From Lachnospiraceae bacterium (GTDB lineage Bacteria > Bacillota > Clostridia > Lachnospirales > Lachnospiraceae): DNA of 13,076 bases. Shown here piece after piece: positions 1 to 6,885 of this stretch (positions are counted from its first letter, which is position 1; the number at the start of each line of letters is the position of its first letter). The position numbers were made by a program, and so were the translations under genes. The stretch spans positions 1-13,076 of the forward strand of contig JAILIO010000071.1 in assembly GCA_024695225.1 (NCBI GenBank), given 5' to 3'. Below the pieces are notes generated by a model that saw only the letters and a program-made list of their open reading frames with translations, was not told where the DNA came from and did no database searches.

Positions 1-159
1 GAAGGGTACAGGGCCGGAGATATGTGTCTCACAGACGACAGGTCTCCTGTGGAGATACTGTCCATGAGGACTCTGGACGCTTTTATTTCCGAGGAACTGT
101 CCTACTACAGGGACAGCGTGCTTCAGGAAGGGCTGTCTGCCATAACGGGACAGGGATGA
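1..159 (+). CDS. 3' end of a spermidine-synthase-like (SAM-fold) protein, partial
   Basis: Reading frame 1 is open from the left edge to a TGA at 157-159 and gives 52 residues; the start lies outside the window. The visible part holds LTDDRSPVEIL (residues 10-20), then a helix-like stretch ending in SEELSYYRD. A T-D-D-x-x-P-V-E block near the C-terminus followed by an amphipathic helix with a YYR/YYK motif is what I recall from spermidine-synthase-like and fused membrane/spermidine-synthase proteins of clostridia. That identification is family memory from a short fragment and should be held loosely. The real frame is this one, not the overlapping frame that opens at position 24. The last codons, including the stop, lie inside a 51-bp repeat copied immediately downstream. 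Confidence 0.55.
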   Translation, partial: EGYRAGDMCLTDDRSPVEILSMRTLDAFISEELSYYRDSVLQEGLSAITGQG

Positions 160-221
160 GAGTACAACGCGCTTCAGGAAGGGCTGCCAGCCATAACGGG
201 ACAGGGATGAGAGTACAACGC
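120..221 (+). repeat. Two-copy 51-bp tandem repeat spanning a stop codon
   Basis: Copy 1 is 120-170 and copy 2 is 171-221. Both begin GCTTCAGGAAGGGCTG and end GAGTACAACGC, and differ at only about three positions near the middle. Copy 1 contains the final codons and TGA (157-159) of the upstream gene. Because the unit is 17 codons long, copy 2 carries the same codons and a second in-phase TGA at 208-210. A short inverted repeat, CGCGC/GCGCG (219-223 and 229-233), follows. It has no T-tract, so I do not call it a terminator. Confidence 0.9.
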
Positions 222-261
222 GCGTAAAGCGCGATGATGCATATTCATGCGGGGAGGTCCA

Positions 262-284
262 CACAGGATACCCCCACAGGATAC
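262..284 (+). repeat. 13-bp-period direct duplication just upstream of the dapF ribosome binding site
   Basis: CACAGGATAC occurs at 262-271 and again at 275-284, directly before the dapF Shine-Dalgarno AGGAGG at 285-290. A second SD-like GGGGAGGT lies at 251-258. The rest of the 160-295 gap is the 51-bp repeat copy and a small inverted repeat; I see no convincing promoter in it. Confidence 0.6.
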
Positions 285-295
285 AGGAGGTAGAT

Positions 296-1135
296 ATGAA
301 ATTCACAAAGATGCACGGCTGTGGTAACGATTACATCTATATAAACGGCATGGAGGAGAATGTGCCCCGGGAGAACAGGAGCAGCCTGGCCCGCAAACTC
401 TCCGACCGGCATTTCGGCATCGGCTCCGACGGGCTTATTTTCATCAATGACTCGGAGATCGCAGACTTTGAGATGGAAATGTACAATGCTGACGGCAGCA
501 GGGCCCAGATGTGCGGAAACGGCATACGCTGCGTTGCCAAGTATGTCTACGACAAGGGGCTTACGGGCAAAAAGGATCTGACCATCGAGAGCTGCGGCAA
601 GATAAAGGAGATCACGGTCTACTGCGATCAGAAAAATAAGGTGGATCACGTCCGGGTGAATATGGGATGCCCGGAACTCAGGGCTTCGGAGATACCTGTC
701 ATATCCGGCAAGGAAAGGGTCATCGATGAGCCTGTGAAGATCGGCGATACCGAATACAGGATCACCTGCGTGTCCATGGGAAATCCCCATGCGGTGGTGT
801 TCATGAACGAGATACACAGTCTGGATCTGGCGGCGATAGGACCCAAGTTTGAGTGCGACGGGATCTTCCCCGAACGGGTGAACACGGAATTTGTGAGGGT
901 TGCAGACCCCGGTCACCTGGAGATGAGAGTGTGGGAGAGGGGTTCCGGAGAGACTCTGGCCTGCGGCACCGGGTGCAGCGCTTCAGCTGTGGCCGCTGTT
1001 CTTTTGGGTCACACTCATCATTCCGTGGAAATAAAGACTCTCGGCGGATCCATGCAGGTGGAATGGGCGGGAACGGAGGACGACCCTGTGTATCTCACCG
1101 GTTCTGCCGTAAGGGTGTTTGAAGGGGAGATATGA
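296..1135 (+). CDS. dapF: Diaminopimelate epimerase
   Basis: DapF interconverts LL- and meso-2,6-diaminopimelate in the cytoplasm. This is the step before lysine and the source of the meso-DAP used in peptidoglycan. It is a PLP-independent two-base racemase using two cysteines. Both are visible: Cys73 in QMCGNGIRC and Cys223 in LACGTGCSAS, with the GSGET loop just before the second. The N-terminus FTKMHGCGNDY, the NADGS segment (64-68) and MGNPHAVVF (161-169) are also typical. The length of 279 aa is normal for the family. The ATG follows AGGAGG (285-290) by 5 nt. The gene stands apart from the other dap genes here. Its last codons (EGEI-stop) are the beginning of a 36-bp tandem array. Confidence 0.97.
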   Translation: MKFTKMHGCGNDYIYINGMEENVPRENRSSLARKLSDRHFGIGSDGLIFINDSEIADFEMEMYNADGSRAQMCGNGIRCVAKYVYDKGLTGKKDLTIESCGKIKEITVYCDQKNKVDHVRVNMGCPELRASEIPVISGKERVIDEPVKIGDTEYRITCVSMGNPHAVVFMNEIHSLDLAAIGPKFECDGIFPERVNTEFVRVADPGHLEMRVWERGSGETLACGTGCSASAVAAVLLGHTHHSVEIKTLGGSMQVEWAGTEDDPVYLTGSAVRVFEGEI

Positions 1136-1290
1136 GCCTGCGAGGTGATGGAGCCTGAAGGCAGGATATGAGCCTGCGGGGTGATGGAGCCTGAAGGGTA
1201 GATATGAGCCTGCGGGGTGACGGAGCGTGAAGGCAGGATATGAGCTTGCGGGGTGACGGAGCCTGAAGGTGAGATATAAACTTGCAAGGG
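1121..1290 (+). repeat. 36-bp tandem array (four full units plus partial ends) starting in the dapF stop
   Basis: Units start with GATATGAGC at 1129, 1165, 1201 and 1237, with a decaying fifth from 1273 to about 1290 that starts GATATAAAC. Each is 36 bp, roughly GATATGAGCCTGCGGGGTGA followed by a GAGCCTGAAGG segment. Copies differ by a few substitutions and no indels. The dapF tail GAAGGGGAGATATGA (1121-1135) matches the unit's end-plus-start, so the array begins within the coding region. In dapF phase every unit ends in ATA-TGA (the last in ATA-TAA), giving a ladder of in-phase stops. The short palindrome GCCTGAAGGC recurs in part of the units. The rest of the 1136-1417 gap is a promoter and about 100 bp of leader. 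Confidence 0.92.
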
Positions 1291-1311
1291 ATGCATAAAA
1301 TATATTATAAT
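1282..1311 (+). promoter_or_regulatory. Sigma-A-type promoter for the LCP gene operon
   Basis: TTGCAA (1282-1287) and a perfect TATAAT (1306-1311) are separated by 18 bp, inside the most AT-rich stretch of this gap. Transcription would start near 1318, leaving a leader of about 100 nt before the TTG start at 1418. The -35 overlaps the degenerate last copy of the 36-bp array, so the array end and the promoter are physically joined. I recognise no known riboswitch in the leader. Confidence 0.65.
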
Positions 1312-1417
1312 CTTTGTTTAGTTTGAAAAAATGCGCTCAGGATCTGGGATCTCTGTGGCGATGGATGTAAAGAAAAGGACAGCGCACCGGAAATAATATA
1401 TTAAGGAGAAGCTGGCA

Positions 1418-2962
1418 TTGGGCAGAAACAGATACGACGACAGTTATGAGGATCGCGGTGACAGAAACAGGGGGAGCAGAGGCAGAAGCTCCGGAAGAGA
1501 CCGATACGACGACCGGTATGACGATCGTTACGATGACAGATATGATGACCGTTACAGCAAGGGTGGATATGATGACCGTTACGACAATGACGGATACGGA
1601 GACCCTTACGATGACGGGTATTCCGATGACGCAGGTTACCGGGACGGATATGACGACAGATACGATGAGGGATACGACGCCCCCTACGATGACAGGTATG
1701 ACGACCCTTACGATGATGGTTACGACAGCCGTTATGAGGAAGATTATGACAGAGGGTACGAAAACCGGGGCAGGAGCAGCAGACGGAACTCTTCAGGAAA
1801 CAGTGGCCGCAGAACCGCCGGCAGATCCGGCGGCAGCAGGAAAAGCTCCGGCAGCCGCAGGAGGGATGACCGGTCCAGGGGCAGGAAAAAGAAGCATGTG
1901 ATCCTGTTCGTTGTGGAGATCCTGATCCTGGTGATAGCAGTGGGAGTGATGTACTCCATATGGAAGGGTACCAGCGGCGTCACCATAGTCCGTCTGGAGG
2001 ACGATGACATCCTGGTCAATGAAGAGGTCAGGGAGAAGGAAGAGACCGGAAGCATGAAGGGCTACAGGAATATCGCGCTCTTCGGTCTGGACTCCCGCAC
2101 GAAATCCATAGATCAGAACACCAGGGGACGAAGCGATACCATCATGATAGCCTCCATAAACCAGGATACCGGAGATGTGAAACTGGTGTCGGTTTACAGA
2201 GACACATACCTGAACCTGGGGAATGACAGTTACAATAAATGTAACACCGCCTATGCAAAGGGCGGTCCCGAACAGGCCATAAACATGCTGAACCTGAACC
2301 TGGATATGAACATCACTGACTTTGTCACCGTGGGCTTCCAGGGACTGATAGACACCATAGACGCCCTGGGGGGTGTCACCATAAATGTCCAGGAGAGCGA
2401 GATAGTCCATCTGAACAATTACCAGAGAAGTATGTGGGTGGATGAAAGCGACAAGGGAAACGCCAGCAAGCTTAACAACAATATCGTTGAGGTCACCCAT
2501 GCGGGATCCCAGAATCTCTCAGGTCTGCAGGCCACTGCTTACTGCCGTATACGTTATGTGGGAAACGATTTCGGACGAGCTGAGAGACAGAGAAATGTTC
2601 TGGCGGCTGTCATGGAAAAGGTGTATACGGCGGATGCTTCCCAGCTTGCAAATCTGGCTTCCAGCCTGGTTTCAAACAAAGAGATAGTCACATCCCTGAC
2701 CCTTGAGGATATAACAGATATGCTGCAGCATGCCACGGATTACAGGATATCCGGCAGTGAGGGCTTCCCCAAACAGGACGCACTGGCAACCGGAAGCATC
2801 GGTTCCAAGGGATCCTGTGTGGTGCCTTTGGATCTGAAGGACAATGTGACCTGGCTCCACACATTTCTCTTTACGGATGCGGAGTACACTGCATCATCTG
2901 TGGTGGAGGAGTGCAGTTCAAAGATCCAGTCGGATACAGCAAGTTATGTGGGAACCAAATAG
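1418..2962 (+). CDS. LytR-CpsA-Psr (LCP) family wall-polymer ligase with Tyr/Asp-rich cytoplasmic tail
   Basis: LCP proteins transfer teichoic acid, capsule or other glycopolymers from undecaprenyl-pyrophosphate carriers to peptidoglycan on the outer face of the membrane. The protein has 514 aa in four parts: residues 1-27 are charged; about 28-118 consist of degenerate Tyr-Asp-Asp-Arg repeats; about 119-160 are a basic Arg/Ser/Gly region; 161-181 form one membrane span (VILFVVEILILVIAVGVMYS), so the tail is cytoplasmic. The extracellular LCP domain spans about 217-400 and shows FGLDSR (222-227), RSD (238-240), SVYRD (258-262), LGGV (317-320) and RIRY...DFGRAERQR (377-392). These are the conserved Asp and Arg positions that bind the pyrophosphate and metal. 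The start is TTG, 9 nt after GGAG (1405-1408); no in-frame ATG fits. The glycosyltransferase gene follows with overlap or a very short gap. Confidence 0.93.
   Translation: MGRNRYDDSYEDRGDRNRGSRGRSSGRDRYDDRYDDRYDDRYDDRYSKGGYDDRYDNDGYGDPYDDGYSDDAGYRDGYDDRYDEGYDAPYDDRYDDPYDDGYDSRYEEDYDRGYENRGRSSRRNSSGNSGRRTAGRSGGSRKSSGSRRRDDRSRGRKKKHVILFVVEILILVIAVGVMYSIWKGTSGVTIVRLEDDDILVNEEVREKEETGSMKGYRNIALFGLDSRTKSIDQNTRGRSDTIMIASINQDTGDVKLVSVYRDTYLNLGNDSYNKCNTAYAKGGPEQAINMLNLNLDMNITDFVTVGFQGLIDTIDALGGVTINVQESEIVHLNNYQRSMWVDESDKGNASKLNNNIVEVTHAGSQNLSGLQATAYCRIRYVGNDFGRAERQRNVLAAVMEKVYTADASQLANLASSLVSNKEIVTSLTLEDITDMLQHATDYRISGSEGFPKQDALATGSIGSKGSCVVPLDLKDNVTWLHTFLFTDAEYTASSVVEECSSKIQSDTASYVGTK
1499..1771 (+). 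repeat. Coding 12-bp-period degenerate repeat (Tyr-Asp-Asp-Arg)
   Basis: Residues 28-46 of the LCP protein are a near-perfect run of the DRYD/DRYDD type. It continues degenerately as YDD/GYDD/PYDD to about residue 118. The Arg codons within the perfect run vary (CGG, CGT, AGA, CGT), as do the Tyr (TAT/TAC) and Asp (GAT/GAC) codons. The repeat is therefore kept at protein level and is not a recent DNA slippage product. Confidence 0.85.
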
Positions 2963-3893
2963 CAGGGAGATACATCCCGATGTGATCATCCCGGCTTACC
3001 GGCCGGGCAGTGATCTGCGGACTCTTGTGGAGAGACTTAAGAAGCAGACCTTATCTCCCGGCCGTATGATAGTCATGCTGACTGTGGATGAAAAAAGCCG
3101 CGTGTCTGATGTTCCCGACGGATGTGAAGTGTACACCGTGGACCGCAGGGAGTTTGATCACGCGGCCTCAAGAAATGAGGCCATATCCCATTCTGATTCA
3201 CCTGTCTTTGTCATGATGACCCAGGATGCAGTTCCTGCAGACCGTCATCTGATAGAAAATCTCATCAAAGGCATCACTGAAGATGGCGCTTCCGCAGCGT
3301 ACGGGAGGCAGCTGGCCCGGAAGAGTTCTTCCTATGTGGAGAAGCTCACCCGTGGGTTTAACTATCCGGAAGAACCGCGGATAAAAACCGCAGATGATAT
3401 CAAAACCGCAGGCATCAAGGCGTTTTTCTGTTCTAATGCGTGCGCTGCCTATGACCGGCAGGTGTTTGACTCCCTTGGAGGATTTTCTGCCCCTGCCATA
3501 TTCAACGAAGATATGGTCTATGCGAGAGCGCTGCTGGACCATGGCTTAAGTATCTCATACAGACCCGATGCCAGAGTCTTTCATTCCCATGACCACTCTT
3601 TGATAAAACTGTTCAGGAGAAATTTCGATCTGGCGGTTTCCCAAAAGATGCATCCGGAGGTTTTCGGAGATATCTCTTCTGAGGGGGAAGGGGTCAGGTA
3701 TGTGAAGAATGTGGTCTCCATGCTGTTCAAAGCCGGCAGATGGTATCTGGCTTTTGGCTTTATAGCCGGATGCGCCGCAAGATATGCAGGCTTTAAGCTG
3801 GGAAGCCATTATGATGTCCTGCCCCGCCGGGCAGTGTACAGATTTACCGATAACCCGTATTTTTGGAAAAGGATGGATCATGCAGGACAATAA
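2946..3893 (+). CDS. Family 2 glycosyltransferase, rhamnosyltransferase-like
   Basis: This GT-A fold enzyme probably adds a sugar, by analogy rhamnose from dTDP-rhamnose, to a cell-surface glycan on the cytoplasmic side of the membrane. Visible motifs are the start of the nucleotide-binding fold PDVIIPAYRPG (11-21), FVMMTQDAVP (88-97, in the place of the DxD metal site), FFCSNACAAY (160-169) and NEDM (187-190), the last a likely catalytic-base region. The block YPEEPRIKT (140-148) followed by FFCSN is what I know from clostridial rhamnosyltransferase-type GT2 proteins. The C-terminus has hydrophobic stretches that may touch the membrane. The start is uncertain. ATG 2946 overlaps the LCP gene by 17 nt and lacks a good SD. 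GTG 2982 has GGGAG (2965-2969) 12 nt upstream, but would begin right at the first beta-strand. The gene ends inside the clpX start region. Confidence 0.85.
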   Translation: MWEPNSREIHPDVIIPAYRPGSDLRTLVERLKKQTLSPGRMIVMLTVDEKSRVSDVPDGCEVYTVDRREFDHAASRNEAISHSDSPVFVMMTQDAVPADRHLIENLIKGITEDGASAAYGRQLARKSSSYVEKLTRGFNYPEEPRIKTADDIKTAGIKAFFCSNACAAYDRQVFDSLGGFSAPAIFNEDMVYARALLDHGLSISYRPDARVFHSHDHSLIKLFRRNFDLAVSQKMHPEVFGDISSEGEGVRYVKNVVSMLFKAGRWYLAFGFIAGCAARYAGFKLGSHYDVLPRRAVYRFTDNPYFWKRMDHAGQ

Positions 3894-5376
3894 CGACGAT
3901 AAAAAAGAATTGGAACAGGTGGATGCCGATATCATTGACGAAAGCAGTGATAAAGAAGACACAAAAGAAAACAGTAGTAATGATAAATCCAAAGATAATA
4001 ATAACACTGGTTATGAAGATGTGTGCTTTATCTGCCGCAGGCCTGAGAGCAAGACCGGCAAGATGTATCACCTGCCGAACAATATAAATATCTGCGAAGA
4101 CTGCATGCACAAGACCATGGACCAGGTCAGCCAGTTTGATTACAACGGTATGCTGAACAATGGCAATATCCCGGGGCTGAGTTTTATAAATCTCTCGGAT
4201 CTTCAGGGGCAGGGAGGTATACCCAACAAGCAGAAGGTCAAGAAGAAGGATAAGGCCAAAAAGTCAGAGCCTGCCATAAAGAAAGTCCCTGCTCCCCATC
4301 TGATAAAAGCGTCTTTGGACGAGTATGTCATCGGACAGGAGCATGCAAAAAAGGTGATCTCCGTGGCTGTTTACAACCACTATAAGAGAGTCATAACCGG
4401 CAGCATGGACGACATAGAGATAGACAAGTCGAATATCCTGCTGATAGGTCCCACCGGCTGCGGAAAGACCTATCTGGTGAAGACTCTTGCCCGGATACTG
4501 GATGTGCCCCTGGCCATCGCCGACGCCACCTCCCTTACAGAGGCAGGTTATATTGGGGACGATATCGAGAGTGTCATCTCGAAACTTCTCATGGCCACCA
4601 ACAACGATGTGGAGAAGGCGGAGTCCGGTATAGTGTTTATCGATGAGATAGACAAGATCGCCAAGAAGACAAACACCACCTCCCGGGATGTGAGCGGGGA
4701 GTCGGTACAGCAGGGGATGCTGAAACTCCTGGAGGGGGCGGATATAGAAGTCCCCGTGGGAGCCACTTCGAAGAACGCCATGGTGCCCCTTACAACCGTG
4801 AACACCAGGAACATACTTTTCATATGCGGAGGCGCTTTCCCGGAACTTAAGGACATCATAAAGCGAAGGGTGAACAAAGAGACTTCCATAGGTTACAGCG
4901 CAGAGCTTCCCGACAAGGATGAGAAGGAAGGGAGCATTTTAAGCCAGGTCAAAAACGAAGACCTGAGAAAGTTTGGCATGATACCTGAGTTTCTCGGAAG
5001 GCTGCCGGTGGTATGTACCATGGAGTCACTGGACAGGGATATGCTGATACAGATACTGAAGGAACCCAAGAATGCCATTTTGAAGCAGTACAAAAAACTG
5101 CTGGATCTGGATGAGGTGGATCTTGAATTTGACGACGGAGCCCTGGAAGCCATCGCGGAGAAAGCGGTGAAACAGGATACGGGAGCAAGGGCTCTCCGTT
5201 CCATAATAGAGGAATTCATGCTGGATATCATGTACGAGATACCCAAGGACGACAATATCGGCCGGGTGACCATAACAAGGGATTACATCGAAGGAAAGGG
5301 CGGCCCCATCATAGACATAAGGAACAGCTCGGCAACCGATCCTGCAAAGATCGCAGGACCTTCCAAAAATGATTGA
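3880..5376 (+). CDS. clpX: ClpX-type AAA+ unfoldase, divergent paralogue
   Basis: ClpX is a hexameric AAA+ unfoldase that threads proteins into ClpP. Of the 498 aa here, residues 1-45 are an acidic, Asn/Lys-rich extension not found in ordinary ClpX. Residues 49-75 are the zinc-binding domain (Cys49, Cys52, Cys72, Cys75). Walker A is GPTGCGKT (190-197), pore-1 loop GYIG (223-226), Walker B IVFIDEIDK (251-259), arginine-finger region EFLGRLP (370-376), and sensor-2 GAR (435-437). Two sites depart from the norm. Where standard ClpX has an RKH loop this has TSKNA (296-300), and the ClpP-docking IGF tripeptide is IGY (337-339). The ATG has AAAGGA 7 nt upstream; a longer frame from 3784 lies inside the glycosyltransferase gene and lacks support. 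There is a 14-nt overlap with that gene, so the two are translationally linked. clpP is not adjacent. The family call is firm; paralogue status is inference. Confidence 0.93.
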   Translation: MQDNNDDKKELEQVDADIIDESSDKEDTKENSSNDKSKDNNNTGYEDVCFICRRPESKTGKMYHLPNNINICEDCMHKTMDQVSQFDYNGMLNNGNIPGLSFINLSDLQGQGGIPNKQKVKKKDKAKKSEPAIKKVPAPHLIKASLDEYVIGQEHAKKVISVAVYNHYKRVITGSMDDIEIDKSNILLIGPTGCGKTYLVKTLARILDVPLAIADATSLTEAGYIGDDIESVISKLLMATNNDVEKAESGIVFIDEIDKIAKKTNTTSRDVSGESVQQGMLKLLEGADIEVPVGATSKNAMVPLTTVNTRNILFICGGAFPELKDIIKRRVNKETSIGYSAELPDKDEKEGSILSQVKNEDLRKFGMIPEFLGRLPVVCTMESLDRDMLIQILKEPKNAILKQYKKLLDLDEVDLEFDDGALEAIAEKAVKQDTGARALRSIIEEFMLDIMYEIPKDDNIGRVTITRDYIEGKGGPIIDIRNSSATDPAKIAGPSKND

Positions 5377-5427
5377 AACCGGACGGTTTTAAGATATGCG
5401 ATGTGTGGGTTTTGAAAGGAGTTTATG

Positions 5428-6822
5428 ATGTTTTCAGATTTTATTGACGCGTTTGATTCGTTTTTGTGGGGATGGCCTCTTATCATACTGCTCTTCGGCA
5501 CCCACATATTCATGACCATCCGCACAGGTTTTATCCAAAAGGAAGTGTTTAAGGGCATAAAACTTTCCGTGGTGAAAAATCCGGAGTCTGAAGGAGATGT
5601 GTCCAATTTCGGAGCGCTTACCGCAGCCCTCTCATCCACCATCGGAACGGGAAATATCATAGGGGTTGGCACTGCCATAGCCCTGGGAGGCCCCGGGTCC
5701 GTGCTCTGGATGTGGCTCACAGGCATATTCGGCATGGCCACAAAGTATGCGGAGACTCTGATCGCAGTCAAATACAGGGTGAAGAGCGAAAACGGCACCA
5801 TGATAGGAGGCGCCATGTATGCCCTGGAAAGAGGGCTCAAGGCCAAATGGGCAGGTGTCGTCTTTGCTGTCCTTGCGGCGCTCTGCGCTTTCGGTATAGG
5901 CTGCACGGTCCAGGCAAACGCAGTGGCTTCCAATATAACCAAAAACTTTAACGTGCCTTCCCCCGTGGTGGGCGCAGTCCTTGCAGTGCTGGTGGGACTG
6001 GTGATACTGGGAGGCCTTAATTCCATAACCAAGGTGTCTGAGATGCTGGTGCCCTTCATGGCCGCCGCATATGTCATAGGATGCCTGATCATACTGGTTC
6101 TCAACAGGGATGTGATGGGACAGGCAGTGGCAGTGATCCTGGAGTCGGCTGTGAACGCCAGGGCTGCAGGAGGCGGCTTTGTGGGCAGCACCGTGATGGT
6201 TGCTTGCCGTTACGGATTTGCCAGGGGTCTGTTCTCAAATGAATCCGGAATGGGCTCCGCCCCGCTGGTGGCCAGCGCGGCAAAGACACCCAATCCCAAG
6301 TATCAGGCCCTTGTTTCCATGACCGGGACCTTCTGGGACACTGTGGTCATCTGCCTTATGACAGGTCTTGTACTGGTGTCCTGCATAATAAAGTACCCCG
6401 AGATCGACGGGCTTTCAGGGAACGGAAGCGAGCTCACAGCCATGGCTTTTGACATGATCCCCGTGATCGGAGTGCCTGTGCTGACACTGGGACTCATAAC
6501 CTTCGCCTTCTCCACCATCCTGGGCTGGTACTACTATGGCGAGAGATGCGCGGTATATCTGTTCGGAGAAAAGGTCATTATCATCTACAAGATCCTTTGG
6601 GTCGTAGGCGTCTTTGCGGGATCCGTTATAGAGCTAAACCTTTTGTGGAATACTGCCGATCTTATGAATGGACTCATGGCCATACCCAATGTCCTGGCAG
6701 TGCTCTTATTATCCGGAGTTGTGGCAAGGGAAACCGCAAAATACAAGGGTGATAATATAAATGATGTGGACACGGAAGAGATCCCTGTGCTCAAGAATTC
6801 CAAAAAGGGTGTGCTGGGGTAA
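5428..6822 (+). CDS. Sodium:alanine/glycine symporter (AGCS family)
   Basis: This is a polytopic membrane carrier of the alanine-or-glycine:cation symporter family, importing small neutral amino acids with Na+ (or H+). The family signature is clear at residues 62-95: FGALTAALSSTIGTGNIIGV, then GTAIALGGPG and the WMW motif. Hydrophobic spans continue through most of the 464 aa, which is normal length for the family. Two adjacent ATGs exist (5425 and 5428). AAAGGAG (5415-5421) lies 6 nt before the second and only 3 nt before the first, so I prefer 5428. The gene is 51 nt after clpX, with no strong terminator between, so it may be co-transcribed. The exact substrate cannot be read from sequence; DapF and D-alanine wall chemistry nearby make alanine plausible but do not prove it. 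Confidence 0.93.
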   Translation: MFSDFIDAFDSFLWGWPLIILLFGTHIFMTIRTGFIQKEVFKGIKLSVVKNPESEGDVSNFGALTAALSSTIGTGNIIGVGTAIALGGPGSVLWMWLTGIFGMATKYAETLIAVKYRVKSENGTMIGGAMYALERGLKAKWAGVVFAVLAALCAFGIGCTVQANAVASNITKNFNVPSPVVGAVLAVLVGLVILGGLNSITKVSEMLVPFMAAAYVIGCLIILVLNRDVMGQAVAVILESAVNARAAGGGFVGSTVMVACRYGFARGLFSNESGMGSAPLVASAAKTPNPKYQALVSMTGTFWDTVVICLMTGLVLVSCIIKYPEIDGLSGNGSELTAMAFDMIPVIGVPVLTLGLITFAFSTILGWYYYGERCAVYLFGEKVIIIYKILWVVGVFAGSVIELNLLWNTADLMNGLMAIPNVLAVLLLSGVVARETAKYKGDNINDVDTEEIPVLKNSKKGVLG

Positions 6823-6885
6823 GCATTTCCGGGGATCACAGACAGCCTTTGGCATATCTGCCGGGGGGATGACAGGGAGGAACCT

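Noticed and set aside
24..227. Plus-strand frame with two copies of a 17-residue repeat
   Set aside because: It is a shadow of the 51-bp repeat. Frame 1 (1-159) has the protein-like composition and family motif.
120..1290. Repeats considered as a CRISPR array
   Set aside because: Units are back-to-back tandem copies without unique spacers, and no cas genes are present.
1018..1296. Minus-strand frame of 92 codons with a 12-residue repeat (PSGSITPQAHI type)
   Set aside because: It is the reverse reading of the 36-bp array and the dapF end. The repeat length keeps the frame open automatically, and no SD precedes the ATG.
1321..1417. Possible riboswitch or attenuator in the LCP gene leader
   Set aside because: Only a five-bp pairing (GCGCT/AGCGC at 1333-1337 and 1381-1385) and a repeated GGATCT are visible; no known aptamer core is recognisable.
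1446..1901. Plus-strand 151-codon frame rich in Thr/Met
   Set aside because: It is a frame-shifted reading of the Tyr-Asp repeat region of the LCP gene, open only because of the periodic codons.
3784..3879. Upstream extension of the clpX frame by 32 codons
   Set aside because: It lies wholly within the glycosyltransferase gene. The ATG at 3880 has a well-placed SD, and the extra residues do not resemble ClpX.
5376..5390. Possible terminator after clpX (AAACC/GGTTT around GGAC)
   Set aside because: A five-bp stem with only one or two T residues after it is too weak to call.
5283..6191. Minus-strand frame of 302 codons
   Set aside because: It lies antisense to the end of clpX and the start of the symporter, both with clear family motifs; its composition is the mirror of membrane-span codons and no RBS is seen.
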